The notes below the pieces were generated by a model. That model searched no databases. It worked only from the letters and a program-made list of their open reading frames with translations, and was not told where the DNA came from. The position numbers and the translations under genes were made by a program. From Paragyromitra xinjiangensis (taxonomy: Eukaryota > Ascomycota > Pezizomycetes > Pezizales > Discinaceae), in assembly GCA_038503065.1 (NCBI GenBank), contig JBCAMK010000005.1:2356001-2420000 (forward strand): 64,000 nt of DNA. Reading direction: 5' to 3'. Numbering within the stretch: the first letter of the stretch is position 1; every line of letters begins with the position of its first letter. Positions 39,875-51,738 of this stretch are shown in pieces.

Positions 39875-40293
39875 TCATAGTGGACCATAGTGATACAGGT
39901 GGTCAACTCTTATATTAAGGTTAGTGATGTGCTTTATTTCCCGGGTATCGTATTTCGTATTCTGCTCGATGTCTGGGTCTGCAGGGGATTCGATCCCGCG
40001 GTCTGTAGAGTCGATGTCCCGTTCCCCCTAATTGACACCGTGGTATTGTGGTTAACGGATTGAGGACTGGTTATAAAGTTGGAGGTAGTTTCACTCTTTG
40101 TTGGTGATTAAGGTCTTACATTTCTCCGTCGGCCGCTCCAGCACCTCCAGCTCTGGAAAAGGGCGGCAATAGCGACAAGAGTAGAGACAATTGCAATTAC
40201 CAGACCAGCTATGTTGTACATGTCTTGGCTACTACTAGGGGAACTCGAATCTCGGTGTGTAAGCGTGGCCATGGAGGACCTCGGAATAATCAT
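39875..40293 (-). CDS. Mini-TM protein A (single transmembrane, two exons)
   Basis: Two exons (40293-40120 and 40027-39875) give 108 aa; the donor is a consensus GTAAGA and the junction is phase 0. Residues 1-26 are Ser/Thr-rich, about 28-46 form one strongly hydrophobic helix (NIAGLVIAIVSTLVAIAALF), then comes an aromatic/basic W-R-C-W-S-G-R-R-R motif and a polar tail with IEQ and a hydrophobic NIRV stretch near the end. No signal peptidase site is obvious; orientation by the positive-inside rule would put the C-terminal tail in the cytosol. Gene B at 51739-52284 is a diverged paralogue with the same intron position. No known family is recognised; function unknown. A second exon is not shown by transcripts; without it the protein would stop three codons into the intron. 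Confidence 0.6.
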
Positions 40294-43200
40294 GAGGACG
40301 AGTAGGTAGGTAGGTTTTGCGTAGAGGGTGGATCGAAACCTGATCGAATGTGGAGCCTTTTATATAAGTTCAAAGGCTGCAGCGCCTTGCCTGTGTTTCA
40401 AGAAACCCACCACTCAACAATCGAGCGCCTGCTATATGCAGGTTTGTACTAGCGAGGCAGGCGTGGTAGCAACCGTCTAACGAGCACCATTATAACGCTG
40501 ATCAGATTGGACAGCGCTGATAGGTGGTGATAGAACCCACCATCTGCTTATCTGTTATCCACTTTTCATAGGTTGCGCCTTAAACTCGATCGCTTTCCGG
40601 GGTCATGCGGCTCTTTGTATTTGCCTTAGTCGTTGCCTTTTTGCGACCGAGTTCTCCGACCAGCTCATATACAACTCGTTTGATGAACAGCCTCTAAAGA
40701 ATATAAGGAGGGAATAGCGAGCCCGAGCGGCCTGCCATCTTACAAGCCTCTCTATTACCGTCCTAGAAGGGTAACGATACCGAATCGTAGCCGGATAGGC
40801 TTACCGTCTATAGCCATGTATTGCATGGCAGATATGTTTAGTCTGCTCGTTCCACATGCACCAATTGCGATATCGTGAGCAGTATATAGTACGGAGGCTC
40901 TGGTATGTCAGTGAGTTCGGGGCAACTATCTCCTGGCCAGCGGGGGCCTAACGGAATGCCAGAGTAGCCAGCACATGGGATGAAAAAGGCTCACGGTTTT
41001 GCGCGATGCAACCACGCCTCGGGTTTAACAAGACGAGAGCAGAGAGTTTTCCCCCGTAGTATGGTATCCCTTATTTATAAATAAGGCCCCCCGCTGTCGC
41101 TAGAAGAACTAAGTAGCGGTGACTACCTTCTCCAGACCAAGAGTATGGCTCCCTAGGTCTTCTACCTCCTACTTCATCACGATCGAAACCAATAGCTACC
41201 CCTACTCGCCAACATAATGTTCCGAACTCGCGAGAAAACCTCTTCACTTGCAACTCACCTAGCAGTTAAACCTACTTCGTTGCCTTGGGGAACACTTGCC
41301 TAGCCGAACGTGTTGAAGTCCTGGGACCTAGGTAACGTGCTTGATGGGTTAGAGAGAAGAAAGGCAAAGCATCTCAATAGAACAAGGCAAACCTCAATAA
41401 ACACACCAAACTAGTAAGGTAAGGTGTTTGAAAAGTTGTCTAAAAATTTGTAGGGGAGAAACGGTGCGTCTGCTGATAACTCTTCTCACAGGTTGTCAAT
41501 GACCACCCAACGACCTCTTTAAATACTCACCCTACAACGTCTTCTCGGGCCGCCTTCTTTATGATCATATGACCTACTCAGGTGTCGGTTTACCAATGGT
41601 ACCTCTGACTGCTCTATCAACTTTTCTCGACCTGATAGAGGAAAGTAGTTAGTAAGCGGATCATTCGACGTATTCCCTCCTATTTAACTAAAGTCGAGTA
41701 TCCAAGTGTCCTGGTGCAATTCTGTAGCGTGATGCAAACACTAACGATTTAGACTCTGCCGTCAACACCGCAACAAGCGGTTACGTGTTGGTAGGATCAC
41801 CAATCTATCCTCTAGCTAGACGCTCCTACCATACTACACCAATTAGATGAGGTTACTGCTAGGAGATGGGTTTTATCACTGGCTACAGCTCTTGTGTACT
41901 GGTACTTTTTCGTAGGCTCTAGCCAGTACACTACCATTCGAAAAGTCCTGGTACCCCTCCTCTTTATCAAGCCCGACGCTGACAGGTTGAGACTGTAACT
42001 TCAGCAGTAGGTGGTCATGCGAAGTGTTGGAATGCTTCTTAGTGTTTTATGATTCACACCTTCTATTCTTTGCTCTCCAGCTTGTCCTGTGTAATGTCTT
42101 GGCTGCGGCGCTTGATGGCAGGGATGCCAAGACTTTTTGGACAGTGCGCTGTGCAGTGCCTGCATAAAGTGACTACCCAAAAAATTTCGTGATCAGGGCA
42201 AATCACAGCAAAAATAACCAATCTATAATCCCAACTACCCAGGTTCACCACAATAAAGTAATCAAGCGAATACAGGATCCTTTTGAAAATCATAAGTGTA
42301 TTTCACGCAAAAATCCCTAAGCCTACAGAAGTGGTGGTTGAGGTGTGGGGATACTCTAGTGGAAAGACTTATTGCTACGCGGATGCTTATCCCTTCTAAG
42401 TAGTCACTTGCCAAACAGCACTTCATAGACAACGTAGCGGTATCTTGATCAAATGACAGTATCTAAATTCTCCCAACAGCCACCGGCAAAACAGCAGAAA
42501 CTGACGCTCTAGTGTGATACTACTAAATTCAATTTTCACCAAAGGTTCGCGGTTTGGTATTAGACCCAGAGCCCCAGAGGCTGGTTCGAGACAATATTAG
42601 ACCCTCATTAGAACTGAGTATTTGCCCACAACACTACCCAAAGAACCCCAACCCCAGAAATAGCTCTAGTGCGCATTAATTAAAGTCAAGCCCATTTTTT
42701 TAGACTAGATAGTAAGACCCGCTTGCTGACATAAACCATCGGTATGTAGCCCACATTGACAGTGGTAAAACCGTCTTACCAACAACGTAAGCTGCACCGC
42801 CACAATTATACTAGTAGATCAGGCTGACAGTCAGAGATCCTCATTCTTGTAGTATTCTTCTATATACCCTATTTCAATCCATTAAGCCTCTCATACCAGA
42901 CGTCGTAATAGCCTCCTTACCTGTACTAAGCGCTTTAAAGGCTCAATGTGTTATTTCATTCTCTTCAACTGGGTATTTTCTATTCGGTGTACGGCGTAGA
43001 GCAAAGAATCGTGAGTAGTAGAGAAAAAGAGGACGTAAAAGGCCTCCACAGACCTTTCTCGATCGATATTTGTGCCGCATACACGAATGGTAAAGAGGTA
43101 GGTGCGAGCACTCCGTAGGAGCCTGGGGAGCCTTATCTAATATCCCCCACCTGCCGAAGATAAAAGCAACCAGCCATGCGAATAGAAGTTGATCCCGCCT

Positions 43201-43664
43201 GTTATACTGACAAGCTCACTTGACTGATTTCTCTAGGTAGGTTGCCACGAAGGCCCCGCACCTACCCATTCCCACTTATCCAAGTTCAAGCCTTTCCCAG
43301 AGCTGCGGAGAAATACTAATTAGGAAGCTGTATCCAACACCTGGAGTGAGAAGAGGTAGTGTTCATTGCTTCTGTAGAAGGCCTATATACTGCTATTCAG
43401 CTAATTGGGCGTCCTCCACCATATACCAGTCAAAAAATAAAGTCTGTTCGGTTCGGTACAAGCAACGCGCAGGAAAGCCTCAAGAGCAACAAACTTCTTT
43501 ATTTCCTATGCATCCTGATTCACATAAATATGTCTTGCTATAATCGTATGGAGTTCTCCTATTTCATTTTATTAATTTCTATGGCCATAGTGAGATGTAG
43601 TTTAATAAGTGGAGGGTCGTTGCTTTGTACCGAACCGAACAGACTTTATTTTTTGGCTAGTACC
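40294..43664. other. Gene-free stretch with relics
   Basis: No open frame above 80 codons with a product until 43359. Near 42742-42786 the sequence reads AHIDSGKT in one frame, the G1 motif of EF-G-type GTPases, but stops follow at once; at most a tiny relic. The frames at 43346-43543 and 43359-43703 have no domain and end near a foldback element. Confidence 0.35.
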
Positions 43665-43755
43665 AGGGGGAAATTAAAGTGTCCGGATGCCAAGAAATCT
43701 TAGGTCAAGATTCTTGGCATCCTGGCATCCTGGCACCCAAATACTTTAATTTCCC
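43665..43755. mobile_element. 91-bp foldback element with 8-bp duplication
   Basis: The ends (A)GGGGGAAATTAAAGT and ACTTTAATTTCCC are inverted repeats, and the arms continue imperfectly through GGATGCCAAGAA...TTCTTGGCATCC so that the element folds almost completely. The 8-mer CTAGTACC flanks it on both sides (43657-43664 and 43756-43763), like a hAT-type target-site duplication. An internal CATCCTGG pair makes one arm longer. Confidence 0.65.
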
Positions 43756-44315
43756 CTAGTACCTCGCCGCCCAAAGTAGCCTTCAAGTACGCTGAATGAT
43801 CTCTAACCAACGAGAGCTAGAATAAGCAAGGAACATTCAGAAACTTGAATGGAAAAGCTTACATAGGCATAACGCCCTACGTAGATGGAGGAAAGAACAG
43901 GACCAAATAATGGAATAGTGCCATATACGGTACGTAGACTATCCAAAACTCCCCACCTTGAGCTTCTTACAGGCCTCTAACTAGCTACGATGCCACACTA
44001 ATAAAGAAGCTACCCAACACCAATAAGCCTCTTGAAGTTATACACTACGATGATAACACCATCTGGATCTCCATAGACACGCACGCGAGCTCAACCGCAT
44101 CCAAGCTACATGTAGTTCTATTATATTTTATTATAGCTCATTAAACTTCGTCTCATCATTAAGTCCACAGAAACCCACTCAAACCAAGTCCACATTTCAC
44201 AACAACCACAAACCCCTTCCCATAAAATACACCCACTTCAAAGCAAAAAAAACCCCTAGCAAACTCCATCCCTCACCATCCCACTAAGTAATTACACCCA
44301 CCTACCCCCCTACCC
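43756..44315. other. Spacer, patatin-like 3' side
   Basis: AT-rich, no gene seen. Probably contains the 3' untranslated region of the patatin-like gene. Confidence 0.3.
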
Positions 44316-46365
44316 CTACCGCCTCCTCCCACCACTATTACTCCTCCTCCTCCTCCTCGCCGCCGCCACCCTCCTCTCATCATCACTATCCCCCGCGACC
44401 GTCGTCGGACTCGTAACCCTAATCTCCGGATTCGGCGCCCCCGCCGCAACCTCATAATACGGATGCTCGACATGACGCGGACTCACCGGCTCCGGATACA
44501 GTGGTCTCGACGCCCTGACCGGTTTCGGTGGTTTCGGCGGCAGCACCGGAGGTTCCGGCGGTTCAGTCGGATACGCTACAATCTGCTCAATCGGACTGAA
44601 GGGTCTCTGACTCGGGTGCGGTCCATGTGGTGGGGAAGTGGGTATTTTCCATTCCGCTTGGATCTCCGCAGGAAGCTCCACTACTCCAGATGGCGTACGG
44701 ATGTCTGATGGGGCGGGGGAAACGGATGGTTGTCGTGATTCCGAGTTGTTTCGTTTTTCAATCGTGACCATTTTCTGTGCGCATTCGCGAACGAGTTTGC
44801 TGGTTTCGCGTTGGGCGATGTAGCGACGAGTGTTTGTTGATACTTCCGGTAGACGGTTCCATTCGTTGAGTGCGAACTCGCCTACTCCGACTTCGACGTT
44901 GAAACGGTAGTAGTCTTCTCTCGCGACGCCCATTTTAGCCAGACCGGGACGTCCGCCGTCTTCTGGGTCGATGAGGGCTCGGTGGACGTGCTCGCAGTCG
45001 TCGAGTTTGGCCATTAGCTTTCGACGGGCTTCGGTGAATTCCTCGAAGGGGGCGGAGATGATGCCTTCCCACCATTGCGGGCGGTCGCCGGCGGAATGGG
45101 AGTGGTGGTGGTGACGATGTGATGAGCCAGGTGAGGCGGGGAGACTGTCTGGACGTTTTCCGGTACCGATGGAGACGAAGACGGCGATATCGTCGTCGGA
45201 GAATTCGTTGATGTGCGCTTCTTCGAGGACTTGTTGAGCGGGGTTGTAGCGTCCGCTGCCTTCGTCTAGGAAGGTGTTTTGGCCGATTGTTATTGGCTTG
45301 AAGGCGGAGAGGGTCGCGGAGGTGGCGCGGCCGGCTTGCCAGATTGTGCAATTGTAGCTTGGGGCGGATTCGGCGCGGGAGGGGTAGGTTCGGAGTAGGG
45401 CTGGGGGGTTAGATGATGTTGGGGCAGTCCCTTTATAGACTGCTGTTACGAAGGTTTTGCACGCGCCCGCTCGGGGGTCAAGTAGTGGGGCCTCGGCGTT
45501 CCCGGTCTCGCGGGGACGACGGGAGAGGTTCGAGGCGCTGCCGCGACGGCCACGGTGTTCTTCTCGGTCGAGGGAGGATGCGCGACGGCGGACAGGGGAG
45601 TTTAGGGCGGTGCGCCAGGAGTTGCTGCGTCTGTGTTCGATCCGTTTTTGGCCGTCGGATTTCGGGGGTGGTGAGTGTGGGATGATTTTATCGTAGTCGA
45701 ATCGTGTGCTTTCTCTTACGCAGTGGCGGATTGCTTCTTCTAGTCGACTGGATTTGAAGAGGGTTTTACCGTAGGGGACGCCCAGAAGGGTTTTATCGGT
45801 GATGAAGACGTAGCGGGTTAGTTCGACGTAGTACTCTTTACACGACTCTATGTCCATACGCATGCGACCGAGCATGAGGGCGATGAGACCGCCGGTCCCG
45901 GTCCCGCCGATGAGGTCGAAGTAGTCGCATGGACGGGGGAGGTCGGAGGGGGTGGCAGGGCCTTTTCCGTTATTGGTTAAGAGGAAGATCTGGTGCATCA
46001 GCTCGCCGAGGATGACGAGAGTGCTATAACCGCGGATTCCACCGCCATCTGAGCTGTTAGCGCTGGCATTGCAGGGGGATGGGGGTCATACCTAGTGAGA
46101 GGACTCGGAGTTTTCGTTTCTGTCGGGGTGGGCGCCTGCGCGGGTTGGGCTTTTCGTCGAGGCTGAGACGACCGATGTCGGAGTCGCCTTCGAGCTCCGC
46201 GGCGAAACCGTGGTGGGTTTCTTTGGTGATGAAGCTGTCGAGCTCTTTTGGAGGGAGAGGGGGCGGGTGGGAGGGGCGGCGTTGGGTGGGGATGTAGGTG
46301 CCTGTGGCGGCGTCGAAGAAGTAGCTGTCGCGGTTGCGGTCGGAGGAGCGGCCGGGGGAGGCCAT
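44316..46365 (-). CDS. Patatin-like protein lacking the catalytic serine
   Basis: Two exons (46365-46092 and 46048-44316) give 668 aa. Splicing restores the oxyanion-hole loop LSLDGGGIRGYS (residues about 91-100). The nucleophile elbow, GTSTGG in active patatins, reads GTGTGG, with Gly at residue 142 in place of Ser. The Asp of the DG(A/G) motif is present as FLDEG near residue 353, in an altered context. Between the two lies a low-complexity, Arg/Ser-rich insertion; the C-terminal 150 residues are Pro-rich and end in an Arg-rich tail (RRVAAARRRRRSNSGGRRR). Patatins are lipid acyl hydrolases and in fungi also occur as effector domains of NLR-type receptors. This one is likely a pseudo-lipase, perhaps a lipid or protein binder. 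The start is the Met of MASPGRSS; an upstream in-frame Met would add a Leu/Ser-rich segment. Confidence 0.85.
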
Positions 46366-48698
46366 GGCGGGGGTATCAGGAGATGAGGGGGGGTAGAGTA
46401 TTGGAGGGGAAGAGCAGAGCAGAGCAGGAGAGAAGAGCAGGAGAGAAGAGCAGAAGAGGAAGAGAAGAGCAGAGAAGCAGAGCAAGCAGAGCAGTCAGAG
46501 TTCATATCATATCATACCGTAAGCTGACGATGTGGCTGTGTGAAACTCATACTCGGTGAACGTCATTGGCCCTTGGCTGTTCCTCGAGAATATAGAACTT
46601 GGCAACTCAGCTGTGGGAATTGAACTCTCCGATGAGTATCGCCAAGCGAAAAGCCTCTACTCTTCAATCCAATTCAGACGCGCCGTTAGATCCGTTCAAT
46701 CATCACAGTAAGGCAGACATCTTGTTTTCTCAAGTGGAGACACAAAGACGGAATTGGCAATCGTCATCGCTACCTCGCATCTTATTATAGGAATAAGGTA
46801 CGAATGTGGATCTGAGCCTCGGTAATGCCGCCACCTATCAATCCATGCACGTTTTCAATTCGCTACCGTCTGCAATTGGCAGATCCATATTAAAGTTATT
46901 TCCATTCGAACATCGATGACCGCGTGATGGACGGTTAACGGATCACTGTCAATCACTCGCTATTTGATGATACTGCTCTGTTCAATCGTTCTCGATGTTT
47001 ATGGCAGTGTGGACAAGGATTCCACCTTCAACACTGGTTGGGATCACGATAGGTGTACTCTTGTCATACAAAGCCTCGAGTAAACAAACACCTTGGCATC
47101 TCCCTCCACTACAATTGGTCCAACTCAACACCCAATTCTATCCGTCTTCCAATGATACCCCAACCCCTCCGAATACCCCGCCATTCGGAAACGTTATTGA
47201 TACTGGGGTCAAGGCAGACGGCTAAGCCTCGGAGCTGCGGCTGGCTGTGAGCGGAGCTCGGAGATTGATACGCGTCGCTTACGTAACGGGTACGGTCATA
47301 GAATTGCACTCGGTGGCGTGGATCGATTGGTTAGGTAGGTCGACGAGTGTAGGGGATAGGCCGTATAGTGAGGTTCATGGGTTCTGGTAGGATTATAATA
47401 GCTTTCGCCTATTGTGAGGAGTAAATCACTACATGATATAGAGAATAGCGGATATTACACAGTAAAAGCAACAACACCCCAGAATAGAAGCCCCAAGTTA
47501 AACCTATGATCTACTTCCAAGCTAAGGCCACACAATACATAGATTCCTTATCAGTGCAATAACCTGAGGCTCACTTGCAGCTGGAGGTATGCCCACCCAA
47601 ACACCGAGTTTACGGTATACTGCATAGTACTACGATACATGGCTCGTGATAGCACCATACACATTCACAGTGATACTAAATGCCCCTTGCCGTGATCGTG
47701 CCTCGTCTGGCGTACCCGAAATGTAGGCGGATTTAATAGCTTCCAGCCTGGGGAGGCTAAGTGGGTAGGCTTAATTCGCTACTAATTATCGTGGGTGGAG
47801 CCGTCTCTGGCCATGGTGTTTCGCTGGCTGTAGTTGGTGGCCTTGTCTTTGGGTGTAGGGATACCTAAGGTTAGGTGTCGGGCATGACGCGGCTTTCCGC
47901 TTGTTGTGAATCTGTCTGCGTGGCCTAGCATTCTGTAGTACTCTTAGACCGTCTTTTGCAAGGTGTACGAGCTTGACCTTCTGTCTCCATCTCCACTGTC
48001 ACCAGCATTAACAGCACAGTCCATCATAAGGGAGGGATGGTGAATAGGAATTCATCGGTCCCAGGTCTCGGCCACGAAAAACCGGTATGAATACCACATT
48101 CGACCAACCGAAATTTGGCGCGTCGTACCTTTTTGCCATTCGAACCTGTGGGTAAAACACCCGATCCATGTCGCGGCCTTTTATAGTAGCGGATTTTCTT
48201 ACGACATCTGCGTGGGGTTGCCTAGGGGTATTGTCTTGGAGAGACTGGCTGGATTGGTACTTCCTGATGAGGGGTTTAGGTTCCCTGATCTGATGCGGTT
48301 GCGGGCCGAAGAGTGGTGGATTGATGGGTTTCGTACGTATTAATGACTCGTATGCGTCGTACGTACTGTAGGTATTGTGATAGGTATGGGTCAGAATTTA
48401 TTGATTTTGGGTGAAACCTATACATATCTTCCATAGCAATGGGTTCAGCAACGGGATATTTTCTAGCACTCATAGGATTTGCTTTCTCTTTCTAAAATCT
48501 CTTAAAGGTGATCTTTACGCAGTTAGTCTACTCTAAAGCATATCCTAATTTAACTCATTGACTCTTGAATTAATGTTGTAGAGGTAGTGAAAGAAAGCTA
48601 CTTTCAGTGTGAAATCACCCATTACGAAAACTTTTGTCCAGTCATTGTATATATAGCGGCTGGCGTATGCAAAGTAACAAATGAATCGTGTTGATATA
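46366..48698. other. Patatin-like promoter and gene-free spacer
   Basis: Next to the gene is a purine-rich repeat (agagcag/gagaagagcag) at 46405-46495. A 76-codon plus-strand frame at 46995-47225 has a weak hydrophobic segment (STLVGITIGVLLSY) and is not called. Nothing else is seen. Confidence 0.35.
46405..46495. repeat. Purine-rich AGAGCAG/GAGAAGAGCAG repeats
   Basis: A low-complexity tract of GA and GCAG units lies just upstream of the patatin-like start. Its complement is a CT-rich tract typical of fungal promoters or 5' leaders. Confidence 0.6.
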
Positions 48699-49129
48699 CA
48701 GTGAAACCTATCATAATTCCAGCCTATCATATTTCCAGCCAGCAGCTACCGCAAACTTTGTTCTATGGGAAAAACCTGTCTTATTTCCATCTCTATCATA
48801 ATTCCATTTCTAGCAGATTTTTAGCATATAAATTTGCTAATTTCTAGAGTTATCTGGATAATGGGAAGATATTTTGTAGATATTTTCAATTTTTTTCACT
48901 TAGAAACACATCTCAACATGACCGTCCATATCCCCTGTGAAGGCAGCCTCTTTTAGAATGGTTGTTGGTGTGTAATAGTGGTTCTCGTAGTCTGCTCCTC
49001 ATGGATATCTTGCTGCCAAGCTCCTGGGTTAGGGTTATTGAGGCCCGGGAAACCCATCGAAGTTCCATGCCTATCATAATTCCAGCCAAACTCCGGGAAC
49101 AGCCACTGGAATTATGATAAGTTTTACTG
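48699..49129. mobile_element. MITE with TATCATAATTCCA repeats, TA target site
   Basis: Terminal inverted repeats of 24 bases (two mismatches) begin CAGT(G/A)AAAC and end ATAATTCCAG; TA flanks both sides (48697-48698 and 49130-49131). The subterminal motif CTATCATAATTCCA recurs near the ends (for example about 48755 left of centre and 49071 near the right end). Length 431 bp with no open frame, so non-autonomous and pogo-like. Confidence 0.8.
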
Positions 49130-50495
49130 TAGTACTGATCTAATCGTAAAATTGTACGATTAAAGGCAACTACACTAGCATGCTATGTAGAAACATAAGC
49201 TGTAACCACCTTATAATAACAATTACACGTCTATCTTGTGGTTTCTGTCACTTAGAAACCCGAAGATAGGTTTATAGTCTGCTTCTTCAACAGTGCACAG
49301 CTGCAGTCCCACCGTGTTAGGTTACGACTTAGTAAATTTAGGGACTGCCCTTGAGTATGCCCGCGAAATTCACAAAATATTAAAATCGTATCATATGGTA
49401 TAAGTTTATAACTTATAAATCTGCTTAGTGGCCTAGCGCTTGCATATTCGCACCAACTGACTAGAGGTCCAGCTCTCCATGCATTCCTATAAACTCTTGG
49501 GCTCGAGAACTCGATAGGCTACTAGTACGCTCTGCAGATAGTGGTATATATCCTTTGTTTGGTCTCAACTATAGCATTCTTGTATTGGGCAGGGGAACGG
49601 ATGGGCAGAGAGATTTGGTATCAATAGTATGTTGTACCGATGATCGAGTAATATAAAAGGGGAGATAAAAGGCATCAGAAGATTAAATAGACAAGGTGGT
49701 AGTCCCACCACTAGCGCAAAAGCAAAAGCAAAAGAGCCTCAATACATGGAAGATCACGTGCATCAGCACTTTATAGCATTTTGCACTATTGCTTCTCTTA
49801 TGCATTTTACACTATTCGGGCGTATTTAATTCCTGCTTCGATTGTGTATTTTTGTTGTGCACTCGGCGTACTGTGCCTCTAGTATTTATTAGTTGTATTC
49901 GTTAAAGGAATTGCTTTGGCACAAGGCGCAGCTTATTACAGTACCTACTTGCAGCGAGAATAACTTCTCGTGCGTTACAACATAGGTATGAGTGATGCTG
50001 TAGTGGTATGAGCGCGAGAAGTTATTCCCACCGGAAGCACCTTGGGTGTGGGTGCTGGACATACAGAATGTATATTCGTAGTGTGCTCTGCACAGCCTCA
50101 CCGTGAACACTTTCAGTTCCTCACAAAGTTACATTGTTACTGATATAAAAAAGCCACTAGGTGCAGCCGAACATACACAAAAAGATTGTGTTCCGAACAC
50201 AGTCACTTATGTACCGCAGTGGTCAGCTAGTAGGAACCGGAGGGCTGAAGGCGAAGCAAGCTCTCGCATTGAGAATATAATCGTATTCTGAGATGAATAA
50301 CTTATTTTCTGTGATCTCTGTTCTTTAGCAGCGCGTCAGCTGTTTCTTCCCGGGATGAAGAAATTATCGGTTGAACAAAGGAGCATACTACGTGTAGTGC
50401 ACGTGATGCAGGTTTGGGTTTCCTACTGCTCGGTCGTAGTTGCATAGGGCATAGGGTATAGGGCATGGCTGATTTGCGACACCCTTCACCGGCTT
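49130..50495. other. Gene-free spacer
   Basis: A short AGCAAAAGCAAAAGCAAAAG-like run occurs near 49717-49732. No recognisable gene. Confidence 0.3.
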
Positions 50496-50607
50496 TACTC
50501 ATGTTGCCAGAATTAATGTCGGTCACGGGCTGACTAATGGGCGGAGGATTCGGTTTTGATTGGTCAAAACCGTCACGTGACTGACATTAATTCTGGCAAC
50601 ATGAGTA
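50496..50607. mobile_element. Foldback element with nested hairpin
   Basis: Arms of about 32 bases (one mismatch), beginning TACTCATGTTGCCAG on the left, form a near-perfect inverted repeat; the outer TA pairs could be target-site copies, leaving a 108-bp element (50498-50605). Inside is a second hairpin, CGGTTTTGA-TTGG-TCAAAACCG at 50551-50572, and a GTCACGTGAC palindrome straddling the right arm. Confidence 0.7.
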
Positions 50608-51738
50608 ACTCAAACAAGGCTCTAGTGTTCTTCCATATGCACGTTTCTTACTTTTTAGGGCTGTAGTTTTTGTGGTTAGGCCAGTGATGTTGTAATAGTG
50701 GATCTCTAGTACCACCTGCGCTTGGCTATAGAATATTTGTTCACGAGATATCACTCACTTACGATATATATGTGGGTGTTGCAAATAGGTTTTCTAATTG
50801 AGTACCACTATTACAGGAGATTCTAGTAGGCTTTGTAGGAGGTCTTGGAGTGCATGCATAGTTAGGAAGTCTGTCGAAACATAGGGGCGAATCCCCTCAA
50901 GATGTATCAAATTCTAACATAATTGTCGTATTTAAAGGCCTTCCAACCCGAACTACCTTCAAACCTTGATAGCTCTTTCAAGTTAAGACTCGGCAACCTT
51001 AGTCTTGACGATTTTTCTTACAACCCACTGCCGCCAGATTTTCGTCCTACCCACAGTGCCCGGTATGATCGTATAAATTATTCTGGGTGCTAGGCGTGAC
51101 AGAGCCCCAGTTTACTGTCTGTGGTGGCTATGTTCTGTAGTTCACCGCCCACGCGCTAAAACCCTTACAGCACTCTATCGTTGACTCCACCCTCTAGTTC
51201 GGCTCTTGACACACGGATGGCTGTGTACTCAGCTGTGACAGATCAGCCGTAATTCAGGTGCCGGGAACGTACGGGACCCAGATGGTAGTGCATAGATAAG
51301 AAATTTACTGGAATTATTTATGCCAGGCACAAAGGGCTGTCCAAGTGAGGTTGGGGGTGGTTGGGGATACTGTAATATAACACACTACTAGAACATAAGT
51401 TCATTTTGGCCCTTCAAATGGCGTAAATATCTGCTGGAGAAAGAAGAGAGCGAGGTAGGAATATGAGGCAAATGCTATCTTCTAAACTGCTAATGTACGA
51501 TATATATCTGGTTTATGCACCCATGATCATACCCATTTAGGGTATAAGGGAAGAAAAAAACGATATTAAGAGCAGTAACACAATTAAACGTTTCAACAGG
51601 TAATTAAACGGAAAATCCAGAAGAAAACAGACCATAAAAGAGGATTAAAGTGGATGTGTGGAGATTGATCATAAAGAAACAACAACTATACTCTTAAGAT
51701 ATGAAATTACTAGAGAGAGAAACAAATGAACTTGATGC
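50608..51738. other. Gene-free spacer
   Basis: An 11-base inverted repeat (TGTAATAGTGG at 50691 and its complement ending 50815) may mark another small element; TGTAATAGTGG also occurs at about 48970. No gene recognised. Confidence 0.3.

Noticed and set aside
45413..45696. Arg/Ser-rich plus-strand frames inside the patatin-like gene
   Set aside because: They are antisense shadows of the GC-rich low-complexity coding insertion; no motifs and no splice signals of their own.
50691..50815. Possible 125-bp element with TGTAATAGTGG ends
   Set aside because: The inverted repeat is only 11 bp with no clear target-site duplication. The third TGTAATAGTGG near 48970 hints at a repeat but is not enough.
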